Assembly (NCBI GenBank): GCA_964645935.1
Contig: CAZYAK010000007.1
Coordinates: forward strand, 1-39,313
Origin: CAZYAK01 sp964645935
GTDB taxonomy: Bacteria > Patescibacteriota > Gracilibacteria > Peribacterales > Peribacteraceae
Length of the DNA stretch: 39,313 nucleotides
Reading direction: 5' to 3'
Both the position numbers and the translations under genes were made by a program. This document shows positions 23,154-31,145 of the stretch, piece after piece. Below the pieces are notes generated by a model. That model saw only the letters and a program-made list of their open reading frames with translations, did no database searches and had not been told where the DNA came from. The stretch's first letter is position 1. The number at the start of each line of letters is the position of its first letter.

Positions 23154-23525
23154 ATGGAGACCCCTCTGTCCTTCACTGCCCGCTCGATACGCGGCGATTC
23201 GCGCGGGCAAAGCCTTGGCTTCCCCACGGTGAACCTGATGCTGGTAGACATCCCGCGAGGTTTGGCCGAGGGTATCTACGCTTGCCGTGTGCAGACCGGA
23301 GGAGCCACGTATCTGGGGGCCATGCACTACGGCCCGAGGCCCGCATTCCAGGCCGGACCGGCCTGCGAGGTGTACTTTTTGGACGTGACACTCCCCTCCC
23401 TACCGCCGTCGGTACGAGTCTTCGATCTTCACCATCTGCGTGAGGTGCGGAACTTCCCCACGCCAACCGCCCTCGTGGCCCAGATCGCTGCGGACGTTGC
23501 AGAAACCCGACGTATCCTCGGCTGA
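23154..23525 (+). CDS. Riboflavin kinase domain, stand-alone
   Basis: The 123-residue product matches the riboflavin kinase (flavokinase) half of bacterial RibF. ARSIRGDSRGQSLGFPTVNL corresponds to the conserved G-x-x-x-G-R-x-LGFPTAN signature, followed by GIYACRVQTGG, YLGAMHYGPRPAF (family: GVxNIGxxPTF) and FDLHHLREVRNFPT (family: FLRxExKF). Most bacteria fuse this domain to an FMN adenylyltransferase; that half is missing here, so the product would make FMN but not FAD. ATG 23154 is my choice; GTG 23148 is possible. TAGCCT at 23139-23144 is the likely -10 box. Confidence 0.85.
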   Translation: METPLSFTARSIRGDSRGQSLGFPTVNLMLVDIPRGLAEGIYACRVQTGGATYLGAMHYGPRPAFQAGPACEVYFLDVTLPSLPPSVRVFDLHHLREVRNFPTPTALVAQIAADVAETRRILG

Positions 23526-23550
23526 GCTTTCCAAACGGGCTTCCCTTCGG

Positions 23551-23556
23551 GAGAAT
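23551..23556 (+). promoter_or_regulatory. -10 box placed for leaderless murE-like gene
   Basis: GAGAAT is followed by 6 nt and then GTG at 23563. TTTCCA lies 17 nt upstream of the box. Confidence 0.4.
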
Positions 23557-23562
23557 ACGCTC

Positions 23563-24891
23563 GTGAACTCCGTCCTGGGCCGCCTGAAGCGACTTGTCCC
23601 CGATCGGCACCCTGCTCGCCTTTTTCAGCACCGCGTGCGCGGATTTCTCGCGGCGCTGCGGTACGGCTTTCCTGCCGCGCGCCTCACGGTGATTGGGGTG
23701 ACGGGCACTGACGGCAAGACGACCACCGTCGGCATGATCGCGCATGTACTCCATGAGAGCGGCATCCGCTGTGGCGCCCTCTCTACGGCCTTCTTCCGCG
23801 TGAAGGGGCAGACGACGTGGAACGCCACGCAGAAGACGTCTCCCTCGCCCTTCACGGTGCAGGCGTTCCTTCGTCGCCTCGTGCGAGAGGGGTGTACGCA
23901 CGCGGTGATCGAGTGTTCGTCACACGGACTCACACAAGGGCGCCTGAGCTGCACGTGGCCGCGCGTCGCGGGCATCACAAACCTCTCGCCCGAGCACCTG
24001 GACTATCACGGCACCATGGCGCAGTACCGTAAGGACAAAGGCATTCTCTTTCGGATGCTTCGGGGGCGCGGCACCAAGGTCCTGAACGCACACGACGTGA
24101 CCTACGCCGAGTACCGCAACATTCGCTCCCAAGCGACGGTGGCTTACGCCTCTGGCGGCATTCCCGCCGACGACGGCGCCACGGAGCGTCTCTGGCTCAC
24201 GCAGCCCGCCGTGCGTACCACCGGCACCGCGGCTACGCTCCACCGCAGCTCCGACCGCAAAGCCCACACACTCACCCTGCCCGTGGCAGGCGCGTTTAAC
24301 TTGGACAACGCGCTCTGCGCCATTGGCTGCGCTATGGGAGCGGGCGTGGACGCGCAGGATGCCGTTTCGGCACTTGCGACGTTCCCGGGCGTGCCCGGAC
24401 GCATTGAGCGTATCGACGCCGGACAGCCGTTCTCGGTGTTTGTGGACTTTACGGTGACTCCGGCCTCCTACGAACGCACGCTGGGCACGGTCTCGGACAT
24501 GCTCCCGGCCGGCAAACGGCTGCTCGTCCTCACGGGCAGCTGCGGCGACCGCATGCGCGAGAAGCGTCCGCAAGTGGGCTCCATCTGTAGCCGGCTTGCG
24601 GACGTCGTGGTGGTGACTAACGAGGACCCGTACACGGAAGACCCACAAAAGATCATCGATGAGGTGTGGTCTGGCGTGGACGGGAAGGCTTGCGAGGCAC
24701 ACATGATCCCCGATCGCCGCGAGGCGATCCGCTTCGTGTTTGCGCACGCCAAGCCCGGCGACGCCGTGATCCTCTGTGGCAAGGGCAGCGACACCACCAT
24801 GTGGACCCGAGGTGGCCAGGTGCCGTGGAACGAGCGCGAGATCGCGCGAGAGGAGCTGGAGCTGCTGAGGGAGCCCAAGCACGCCGACTGA
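23563..24891 (+). CDS. murE: MurE-like Mur ligase with shortened N-terminal domain
   Basis: MurE adds the diamino acid to UDP-MurNAc-L-Ala-D-Glu. The central ATPase is clear: VTGTDGKTTTVGMI (P-loop; Asp replaces the usual Asn), HAVIECSSHGLTQGRL (family: EVSSHAL), GITNLSPEHLDYHGTMAQYRKDKGILF, then FNLDNALCAIGCA. The C-terminal domain has GRIERID, VDFTVTPASYERTL, and NEDPYTEDPQKIID at the place of the E. coli DNPRTE motif. Neither the DNPR (meso-DAP) nor the D(D/N)P(N/A) (Lys) pattern is present, so the added residue cannot be told. The P-loop lies at about residue 47, whereas full MurE has it near 110; the UDP-binding N-terminal domain is thus mostly missing. Length 442. Start GTG is supported by a -10 box 6 nt upstream. 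Confidence 0.85.
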   Translation: MNSVLGRLKRLVPDRHPARLFQHRVRGFLAALRYGFPAARLTVIGVTGTDGKTTTVGMIAHVLHESGIRCGALSTAFFRVKGQTTWNATQKTSPSPFTVQAFLRRLVREGCTHAVIECSSHGLTQGRLSCTWPRVAGITNLSPEHLDYHGTMAQYRKDKGILFRMLRGRGTKVLNAHDVTYAEYRNIRSQATVAYASGGIPADDGATERLWLTQPAVRTTGTAATLHRSSDRKAHTLTLPVAGAFNLDNALCAIGCAMGAGVDAQDAVSALATFPGVPGRIERIDAGQPFSVFVDFTVTPASYERTLGTVSDMLPAGKRLLVLTGSCGDRMREKRPQVGSICSRLADVVVVTNEDPYTEDPQKIIDEVWSGVDGKACEAHMIPDRREAIRFVFAHAKPGDAVILCGKGSDTTMWTRGGQVPWNEREIAREELELLREPKHAD

Positions 24892-24921
24892 AGCGGTCTA
24901 CCCGGCGGCTCCGCAACGCGC

Positions 24922-24927
24922 TACCGT
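24922..24927 (+). promoter_or_regulatory. -10 box placed for leaderless rnhB
   Basis: TACCGT is followed by 6 nt and then ATG at 24934. The same hexamer precedes the SpoU-type methyltransferase start on the minus strand at 1204-1209. Confidence 0.45.
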
Positions 24928-24933
24928 TTGGTC

Positions 24934-25578
24934 ATGTTACTGTACGAACAACCGCTTACTGCCGGCATCGACGAAGCCGGGCGCGGTCCGCTCGCGGGGC
25001 CCGTGGTGGCATGTGCGTGCATCATCCCCTGTCCGATGTTCCGCAGGCGCCGATCGTACGGTGCCTGGTCCCCGCACCGTCGTGCGGCAACAGCACGTTG
25101 GGTGATCGCAGACAGCAAAGCGCTGAGCGCCGAGCAGCGGGAAGCAGCGTTCACGTGGATCGTCGAGCACTGCCCTTTCGGCATTGGCCACGCAAGCGCA
25201 GAGGATATCGACCGCATCGGCGTCCGAGCCGCAACGCATCGGGCGATGCAAGACGCCCTTGCGGAGCTGTCACGGATCGTCGCGCCCGAGCATCTACTCG
25301 TTGATGGCAACGACCGCTTCGCCTTCGACCTGCCAAGCACCTGCATCGTGCGGGGGGATGACCTCGAGCCTGAGATCGCCGCGGCGTCCATCGTCGCCAA
25401 GGTCACTCGCGATCGCCTGATGCGCGGGCACGCGGAGACCTTCCCGCAGTTCGGCTTCGAGCGTCACAAAGGGTACGGCACCGAGGAGCACGTGGCACTC
25501 ATCCGAAAGCACGGCCCGTGCCCCGAGCACCGTCGCTCGTTCCTCACGCGCGTCCTCTCAAGCTTTCCGGCCGCCTAA
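24934..25578 (+). CDS. rnhB: Ribonuclease HII
   Basis: RNase HII cuts the RNA strand of RNA-DNA hybrids and removes single ribonucleotides. Motifs: AGIDEAGRGPLAGPVV with the DEAGR catalytic pair, ADSKALS, LLVDGND (third acid), EIAAASIVAKVTRDRLM (fourth acid region) and HKGYGTEEH. An Arg-rich insertion of about 20 residues (after ACIIPCP, containing FRRRRSYGAW) sits between the first motif and ADSK, so the protein (214 residues) is slightly longer than usual in that loop. I chose ATG 24934; TTG 24928 is also in frame. It overlaps the convergent lgt by 21 nt. Confidence 0.95.
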   Translation: MLLYEQPLTAGIDEAGRGPLAGPVVACACIIPCPMFRRRRSYGAWSPHRRAATARWVIADSKALSAEQREAAFTWIVEHCPFGIGHASAEDIDRIGVRAATHRAMQDALAELSRIVAPEHLLVDGNDRFAFDLPSTCIVRGDDLEPEIAAASIVAKVTRDRLMRGHAETFPQFGFERHKGYGTEEHVALIRKHGPCPEHRRSFLTRVLSSFPAA

Positions 25579-26361
25579 GGAGGTCTCCGCTCCCCGCAGC
25601 CAGATCCAGAGCCCGACACCGCAGAGGATCATGGGGACGCTGAGCAACTGCCCACGCGTGAGAACCAAGGGTCCGACGGTGAGTGGCACGTATTCCTGCA
25701 CACGCAAGAGTTCCGTGAGCGAGCGGAACACGCCGTAGGCGAAGAGGAACAGCGCGAACGTCCAGCCAGGACGCGCCGTCGGCGCGAAGCGCAGGTGCAG
25801 GAAGCAGAGCAGCGCGATGACCAGACTGTATCCGCACTCGTAGAGCTGCGTGGGATGGCGCAGACCCTCCACGCCCGGGATCGCGATGCCCCACGGGAGC
25901 GTGGTCACGCTGCCATACAGCTCCAGATTGATAAAATTGCCCAGTCGGCCAAGCGCGAGTCCAAGCGCAGCCGGCACGGCCACGATGTCCGCGACGGCTA
26001 GCATTGAGCGCCCGTGCTGTTTGCACATCCATGCGAGCACCAGTGACACGCCGATAAGCCCGCCGTGAAACGCCATTCCGCCCTCCCAGACCGCGGGGAT
26101 AGAGAGCGGATGCGAAAGGAAGTAGACGGGCTGGTAGAAGAACACGTATCCCAGCCGACCGCCCACGATGACCCCAAGAATCGCCCACGTGAGGAGGTTC
26201 AGCCACTCGTCACGCTTCAGCTCGAGACGCCTGAAGCGCTGGAGCCGCGGTAGCAGTCCGGCGGCGAGAAGAAACGCGAGCAGATACATGATGCCGTACC
26301 AGTGGATGGACAGCCCAAAGAGCTCCAGCGCCACCGTACGCGAGGGGAAGAGCGCGATCAT
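25558..26361 (-). CDS. lgt: Prolipoprotein diacylglyceryl transferase
   Basis: Lgt transfers diacylglycerol to the lipobox Cys of prolipoproteins in the membrane. The 267 residues have about seven membrane segments and the family signature GRLGNFINLELYG (consensus GRxGNFxNxExxG) with the essential Arg. HGGLIGV with its conserved His lies upstream, and LYECGYSLVIALL and FRSLTELLRVQE follow. Start ATG 26361 overlaps the stop of the preceding gene by 4 nt (ATGA), indicating translational coupling. A lipoprotein with a standard lipobox is encoded at 33246-34238. Confidence 0.95.
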   Translation of the reverse strand: MIALFPSRTVALELFGLSIHWYGIMYLLAFLLAAGLLPRLQRFRRLELKRDEWLNLLTWAILGVIVGGRLGYVFFYQPVYFLSHPLSIPAVWEGGMAFHGGLIGVSLVLAWMCKQHGRSMLAVADIVAVPAALGLALGRLGNFINLELYGSVTTLPWGIAIPGVEGLRHPTQLYECGYSLVIALLCFLHLRFAPTARPGWTFALFLFAYGVFRSLTELLRVQEYVPLTVGPLVLTRGQLLSVPMILCGVGLWIWLRGAETSLGGRKA

Positions 26362-27908
26362 GGACGCTCCGGGGAATCGCACGTCCAGCGCAGCATCCCG
26401 GCCCACGGCGTGGTTGCGACGCACGGATCGGAGGTGATGGTGGCAGTCGCGCCATAGTGACCCGTAAAGAACGGGGAAACATAGAGGTAGAGCGGACGCT
26501 TCAGCGGTGCCATCAGTGCAAGGCGGCCCTCATTCGTCCCCAGGACGACCATCTCCCAGCCCTTGTAGTCAAATACGTGATCGAAAATGCCGGGGCCCGA
26601 GACGTGCTGTGTCATAAGCCAGCCTCGCACAAATGGCGCAGACACTGGATCGAGCGCGAGGACGGTGGCGTCGGGTTCCATGTTTCTGGATGCTTCCTCG
26701 AGTACCGCCAGCTCGCCCGGAGACGAGAGTGGTCGCGCATCAAAGGGGGGCTTTGCGGTGCAAAGAGCCGGCAACAAGGCGCATGCGGGACGCAGGGGCG
26801 TAACGGCACTCAGCGTGAGGATAGCCTGGATGACAAGCGTTTTGATGAGTACGACGCGCGCCGCGAGCTTGGGGGTCGACCACAGATGCGTGATGGCCGC
26901 AGCGGCGAAAGGCAGTAGGAAGAAATCCAGATGAAGCAGGAACCGGTTGCGGAACACGTACCCGATGCAGACGAGTAGGAGCGGCCACAACACGGAGAGC
27001 TCCCACGTTCCAAGCTTTCCCGAGCGGAGGCTCTGCACCAGTCCGTACCCTCCGAGTGCATAGAGCGGCGCCGACCAGGCGAGAAAAAAGGTTGGTCCTG
27101 GAAACGAGCCCGCCGGGGCACTGCCGCCGATCTTGAGCAGAAGCCCCAGATTGGAGCCAATGGCGCCCTGCCAGACCGGCAGGTACCACAGCAGTCCCAC
27201 TCCGGCGGCGATGGACCCGGCGATGAGGACAGGGAGAACGGATGCTGGAACACCACGCTGCTTGCCGCGTGGCGGGCGGAGGACGGACAATACGGCAACC
27301 GTCGCGAGCACTAGGCCGAAGAGGAGTCCGGTCTGGTGGTGACACGCCACGGCGAGCACAGCCGGAAGCGGCGTCCACCAGGCGCCTCGGTCCAGCCCGC
27401 GGTATGCGAGCACACAGAAAAGCAGAGCGGCGAATGTCTTCCAGTACATCGCGGCGAATCCGTAGAAGAGCGCAACCGAGAGCAGTGCAGTCAGGAGCGT
27501 GCAGAGAGCGGTCCTCTTGCCGAAGCGCGGCGCGGTCGACCAAGCTAGGCAGAGGCAGATCGCTACGCAGAAGGCGTTCCACAGCCACCCGAGGAGCCAG
27601 TCCACCGGTACACCGGCGCGAAGGAAAAGTGTACTGAAGAAGAAGATGCCTAACGGATGCTCGCGCGCCCAGACATCCATGGGCGCGATGAACAACGGCG
27701 GGAAGGCCGCTGCATGCCGCAGAAACAGATAGCGGTAAATGCCGGTGTCGTAGCCCAGTGGCAAATGAAACACGACGAGGGGCCACGCAAACTTCGCAGC
27801 AAGCGCCACGAAGAGCCCGAGAGCCGCCGCCATCCCCGGTGATGCCCACGTTCGCAGTTTGGCTACCATAGCGGAGTCTAGCGTACCTCCCGCATCCACC
27901 GGCGTCAC
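26358..27908 (-). CDS. Polytopic membrane protein, probable GT-C-type glycosyltransferase
   Basis: This 516-residue protein has about ten hydrophobic segments in its first 380 residues and a soluble C-terminal domain of about 130 residues. The first external loop has LGYDTGIYRY, with an Asp where GT-C enzymes (PMT/ArnT/39-like) keep a catalytic acid, followed by WAREHPLGIFFFSTLF. This topology, plus the operon with two GT4 glycosyltransferases and lgt, suggests a transferase using lipid-linked sugars; I cannot name the family. Start GTG 27908 overlaps the upstream stop (GTGA). ATG 27869 is an alternative with a TAGACT box 5 nt before it. Confidence 0.65.
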   Translation of the reverse strand: MTPVDAGGTLDSAMVAKLRTWASPGMAAALGLFVALAAKFAWPLVVFHLPLGYDTGIYRYLFLRHAAAFPPLFIAPMDVWAREHPLGIFFFSTLFLRAGVPVDWLLGWLWNAFCVAICLCLAWSTAPRFGKRTALCTLLTALLSVALFYGFAAMYWKTFAALLFCVLAYRGLDRGAWWTPLPAVLAVACHHQTGLLFGLVLATVAVLSVLRPPRGKQRGVPASVLPVLIAGSIAAGVGLLWYLPVWQGAIGSNLGLLLKIGGSAPAGSFPGPTFFLAWSAPLYALGGYGLVQSLRSGKLGTWELSVLWPLLLVCIGYVFRNRFLLHLDFFLLPFAAAAITHLWSTPKLAARVVLIKTLVIQAILTLSAVTPLRPACALLPALCTAKPPFDARPLSSPGELAVLEEASRNMEPDATVLALDPVSAPFVRGWLMTQHVSGPGIFDHVFDYKGWEMVVLGTNEGRLALMAPLKRPLYLYVSPFFTGHYGATATITSDPCVATTPWAGMLRWTCDSPERP

Positions 27909-28960
27909 GGTGAGGTCAGCGCCTCGATGTACGCGTTTAGCGAGCCCACGGGATCAAAACGACGCAGTACCTCCGTTTTGGCTGCCTGCACGATGCTCTG
28001 GCGGAACCCCGCGTCCCTAAGCAGGCGCACCACCGCGGCGGCCCACGCGTCCGCGTCGTCTGCGTCTGCCAGCAGCCCTGTCTCCCCGTGGCGAATGAGA
28101 GAGCGCAGCCCCGGTGCGTCGTTGGCCACCACGGCCGTCCCCGCGGCCATGGCCTCAGCGCACGCCAGCCCGAAACCCTCCAGATGAGCTGGGCAGAGAG
28201 CCACCTCAGCGGTCGCCGTGAGGTGGCGAAGCGCTTCCTGTGAAAGCGAAGACGTACGGAGGATGGACGGATCGCCTGCGATCTGCGCGTCGATGCGCGT
28301 GCGGAGAATCCCGTCCCCCACGATGATCAGTTCGGCCCCCGCCACACGCTCCCGCACACGCGACCACGCCCGCACCACGGCCTGCACGTTCTTACGGGCG
28401 TCCAGGCGCGCAACGCAGACGCACAGCCCGGGCCGCTTGTGCACTGCCTGGTCCCACGGGCGAAGATCCACGGCGTGCGGAACTAGGTAAATTTTCTCGG
28501 CGGGGACTCCCGACTCTCTAAGTGCCTCTGCGGTGCACTCTGCCGTGCAGACCACTCTATTGGCTTTGCGTAGCAGCTTGCGCTCTCCTGGGACCAACAG
28601 CTCCTTCCAGCCTTGGCCGGGGACTTCGCGCGATTGCTGCTCGTAAGTGTGGTGAACGAGTGCGATGGTCCGTACACCTTGCACCTGCGGTACCGAGCGC
28701 ACACTGCCCGGTCCGACAGGGAAGACAAGGTGCGTGATGCGCTGATCGCGGATGAGACGCGCGAGCCCACGTGTTCCCGCCAGCACGTGCGACCCCGGGA
28801 GTCGGCGCAGCACCCTCGGAGCGTGAACGGGCAGCACCTCAACGGCCACGTCACGCGCACGCAAAAGGGTAGCCAGTGTGATGAGGGACCGCCCAAGCCC
28901 TCCCCGCGGAGGATCGTCGGGCTGCACGATGCCGATGCGGAGTGCGTCAGACGAGGGCAT
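27905..28960 (-). CDS. GT4-family glycosyltransferase
   Basis: A GT-B fold transferase of 351 residues. The N-terminal acceptor domain begins RIGIVQPDDPPRGGLGRSL, and the C-terminal sugar-nucleotide domain has CVCVARLDARKNVQAVVRAWSRV (family: GRLxxxKG), AELIIVGDG, and the EX7E motif region in HLEGFGLACAEAMAAGTAVVANDAPGLRSLI, the hallmark of group 1 enzymes. It probably adds a hexose to a surface glycan. I chose ATG 28960, which overlaps the end of the upstream glycosyltransferase by 14 nt; an upstream TTG or GTG is less likely. The three genes from 29948 to 26358 overlap one after another and flow into lgt. Confidence 0.9.
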   Translation of the reverse strand: MPSSDALRIGIVQPDDPPRGGLGRSLITLATLLRARDVAVEVLPVHAPRVLRRLPGSHVLAGTRGLARLIRDQRITHLVFPVGPGSVRSVPQVQGVRTIALVHHTYEQQSREVPGQGWKELLVPGERKLLRKANRVVCTAECTAEALRESGVPAEKIYLVPHAVDLRPWDQAVHKRPGLCVCVARLDARKNVQAVVRAWSRVRERVAGAELIIVGDGILRTRIDAQIAGDPSILRTSSLSQEALRHLTATAEVALCPAHLEGFGLACAEAMAAGTAVVANDAPGLRSLIRHGETGLLADADDADAWAAAVVRLLRDAGFRQSIVQAAKTEVLRRFDPVGSLNAYIEALTSP

Positions 28961-29948
28961 CCAGAAGTGTGGAGGCAACGATATCCGACTCGAAGCGTTG
29001 TAGTACGGCCTCCCGGACGAGGCTTGGCGCCGGCGGATCGCGCAGCAACGCCAAGATCACCCGCACGCAGTCCTTTGCGTCGCCGGAATGGTAAAACGCT
29101 CCAGTCAGATCCTCCAGGACTGAATCCTGCAGTCCTTCTACTCGCGCCGCAGCGATGGGTGTCCCCGCGGAGGCGGCTTCCAGGGCGACAATGCCGAAGC
29201 CCTCCAAGTCCCCCTGAACGGCAATGTTTGGAAGTACGAGCAGCGCAGAGCGTCCGAGTAGCGTCTGTACGGTGGAATCGTCGGCGCGCGGATGGATGTG
29301 CACACGGCTACACCATCCTCGCTCCCGGATCAGCAGACGAAGCGATGGCGCTTCGGGGCCATCTCCGACGATGTCGTAGGTCGCATCGGGGAGATCTTGC
29401 AAGATACGGGAAAAGACTTCGCTCAGGAACCAACCGATACCCTTGCGCGGTACGAGACGTCCCACCGAGAGCAGTGCACTTCCCTTTCGTGGTCCCGACG
29501 CAAGTGCGATGCGCTGTGGATCGATCCCGCACGGGACAATGCGGATCTTGTCCCTGGGTACTCCCAAGTTCTCCGCGTATGCGGCCGTCGCCCGGCTGAC
29601 ACAGAGGACACGGTCGACGCTTCCCAGGGCCTTCCGCAAAACGGTTTGGTAGACGGTGTTTGGATAGGTCAGATCTAACCCGTGCGCAGTGAGGAAGACC
29701 CGCGGAGCCCCCGCCCGCTTGAGTAGTGGTGCCAGGAAGGCCAAGGCGGCGTCTCCCAGCAGCACAGGCATCTGATGCCGCACCGTCAGCTTGAGCGCGC
29801 GCCCCACGCCCCAGGGGGCCGTGTACGGGCGAATACAATGAAGACGCGAGGCCTCGCTCAATCCCCGTAGGGCCTGCCAGGCATCGCGGTTCTGTCGCTG
29901 CATGCCGCCGATGCCCCGGTTCTTGCGAGTGATGTACAGCACGTCCAC
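28947..29948 (-). CDS. GT4-family glycosyltransferase
   Basis: The 333-residue GT-B protein starts DVLYITRKNRGIGGMQRQN (a glycine-rich acceptor-domain loop), has FLTAHGLDLTYPNTVYQ in the first domain, and SVGRLVPRKGIGWFLSEV, YDIVGDGPEA, and QGDLEGFGIVALEAASAGTPIAAARVEGL (EX7E region) in the second. It is the first gene of the glycosyltransferase-lgt operon. Start GTG 29948 has a GATGCT -10 box (29955-29960) 6 nt upstream with TTGCGT 17 nt further, so the operon transcript may be leaderless. Its start lies 75 nt from the divergent tsaD. Confidence 0.9.
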   Translation of the reverse strand: MDVLYITRKNRGIGGMQRQNRDAWQALRGLSEASRLHCIRPYTAPWGVGRALKLTVRHQMPVLLGDAALAFLAPLLKRAGAPRVFLTAHGLDLTYPNTVYQTVLRKALGSVDRVLCVSRATAAYAENLGVPRDKIRIVPCGIDPQRIALASGPRKGSALLSVGRLVPRKGIGWFLSEVFSRILQDLPDATYDIVGDGPEAPSLRLLIRERGWCSRVHIHPRADDSTVQTLLGRSALLVLPNIAVQGDLEGFGIVALEAASAGTPIAAARVEGLQDSVLEDLTGAFYHSGDAKDCVRVILALLRDPPAPSLVREAVLQRFESDIVASTLLDALV

Positions 29949-30011
29949 CCTTCGAGCATCGCCAAGTCCGGGTTCGGACGCAAGGACGTTCCCCGCAAGA
30001 CCGGAAGCGGG

Positions 30012-30017
30012 TAGCCT
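30012..30017 (+). promoter_or_regulatory. -10 box placed for leaderless tsaD
   Basis: TAGCCT is followed by 6 nt and then ATG at 30024. Confidence 0.45.
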
Positions 30018-30023
30018 CCCTGC

Positions 30024-31058
30024 ATGCTGATTCTGGGCATCGAAAGCTCCTGCGACGAAACCGCGGCCGCCGTGGTCGAGGACAGCACACGCGTGCGCTC
30101 CACGGTCATTGCCACCTCCAAGGACGCTTTCAGCCGCTTTGGAGGCGTCATCCCCGAAGAAGCGGCCCGCCGGCAGGTGGAATGCATGGTGCCGGTGCTA
30201 GAGAGAGCCCTGCACGAAGCCGGAGTCACGCCCGCGGACCTCGACGCCATCGCCGTTACGCGGGGACCTGGGCTGCTCGGCTCGCTCCTCGTGGGCACAG
30301 TCTCAGCGCGGATGCTCTCGGAAGTCTGGAGCAAGCCGCTCATCGGCGTCCACCACACACTTGGGCATCTCTGCTCCGCGTGGCTCGGCGCACAGGATCT
30401 TCCATCGTTCCCTGTGCTCACACTCTCGGCGTCCGGCGGACACTCGGACGTCTGGCACCTCACGTCCGCCACGTTTGGCCGGCTCCTCGGGCGCACGCGC
30501 GACGACGCCGCGGGTGAGGCCTTCGACAAGGGGGCCAGCCTACTCGGCCTGCCCTATCCAGGCGGCCCCTCGGTTTCGCGCTGTGCAGAAGGTGGCGACA
30601 CTGCCTCGGTGCGCTTTCCGCGGCCACTCGCGGGAGAACCTGGATGCGACTTCAGCTTCTCGGGTCTGAAGACTGCGCTCAAGTACCACCTCCGCGATAT
30701 TGGACGGGATGCTTCGAGTCTTACCGATGCCGAGCGTCGGAACATCTCCGCAGCGTTCCAGGAAGCAATCTGCACACACCTTCTGGACCGCCTGGAGTGC
30801 GCGATACACACACATCCCGGGATCCGCGAAGTGCACATCGTGGGCGGCGTCTCCGCCAACACGCGACTACGTGAGCTCGCGGCGAAGCTCTGTGCGCGCA
30901 AGGGCCTGCACTTGCGCATCCCCTCGCTTCACTACTGTACCGACAACGCCGCGATGATCGCGGCGGCTGGTGCGCTCCTCCTACGCGAGCGTCCGGGCGA
31001 AGCGGTCGCACCGTTCCAGACGGCTGCGTCCATCCCTCTGGAAGACGCGATCACGTGA
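30024..31058 (+). CDS. tsaD: tRNA N6-threonylcarbamoyladenosine transferase TsaD
   Basis: TsaD (Gcp/YgjD) transfers the threonylcarbamoyl group to A37 of ANN-decoding tRNAs together with TsaB and TsaE. The 344 residues match the family: LGIESSCDETAAAVVE at the N-terminus, GGVIPEEAARRQ, VTRGPGLLGSLLVG, VHHTLGHLCSAW carrying the metal-binding His residues (His111 and His115), LSASGGHSDV, RTRDDAAGEAFDKGASLLGLPYPGGP, DFSFSGLKTA, VGGVSANTRLR and the metal-binding Asp in CTDNAAMIA. tsaB and tsaE are not in the window. Confidence 0.97.
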   Translation: MLILGIESSCDETAAAVVEDSTRVRSTVIATSKDAFSRFGGVIPEEAARRQVECMVPVLERALHEAGVTPADLDAIAVTRGPGLLGSLLVGTVSARMLSEVWSKPLIGVHHTLGHLCSAWLGAQDLPSFPVLTLSASGGHSDVWHLTSATFGRLLGRTRDDAAGEAFDKGASLLGLPYPGGPSVSRCAEGGDTASVRFPRPLAGEPGCDFSFSGLKTALKYHLRDIGRDASSLTDAERRNISAAFQEAICTHLLDRLECAIHTHPGIREVHIVGGVSANTRLRELAAKLCARKGLHLRIPSLHYCTDNAAMIAAAGALLLRERPGEAVAPFQTAASIPLEDAIT

Positions 31059-31143
31059 AGGCAGGCAGGATCGCACCGAGCGCAATGGCCAGCACGCCTA
31101 CCATAGCAATAGCGCGGACGATGTTTTTCTGCTTACGCTGCAT
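31051..31143 (-). CDS. Tiny single-pass membrane peptide (30 aa)
   Basis: ATG at 31143 begins 2 nt after the TGA of the PKD-domain gene and encodes 30 residues before TGA (31051-31053). The peptide has a basic N-terminus (MQRKQKKN-like: M-Q-R-K-Q-K-N), one hydrophobic helix of about 18 residues (AIAMVGVLAIALGAI) and a short LPAFT end. The positive-inside charge pattern and tight spacing support a real coupled gene. The architecture recalls Prli42-type and other small anchor peptides, but I claim no homology. It overlaps the tsaD 3' end by 8 nt. Confidence 0.6.
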   Translation of the reverse strand: MQRKQKNIVRAIAMVGVLAIALGAILPAFT

Positions 31144-31145
31144 AG

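Noticed and set aside
23920..24882. 320-codon minus-strand ORF over murE-like gene
   Set aside because: Shadow of the Mur ligase; low-complexity composition rich in His, Arg and Ala.
26740..27849. 369-codon minus-strand ORF in another frame of the GT-C-like gene
   Set aside because: The overlapping frame has coherent membrane segments; this one is Arg-rich and without hydrophobic pattern.
28613..29599. 328-codon plus-strand ORF over the glycosyltransferases
   Set aside because: Complement of two genes with GT4 signatures.
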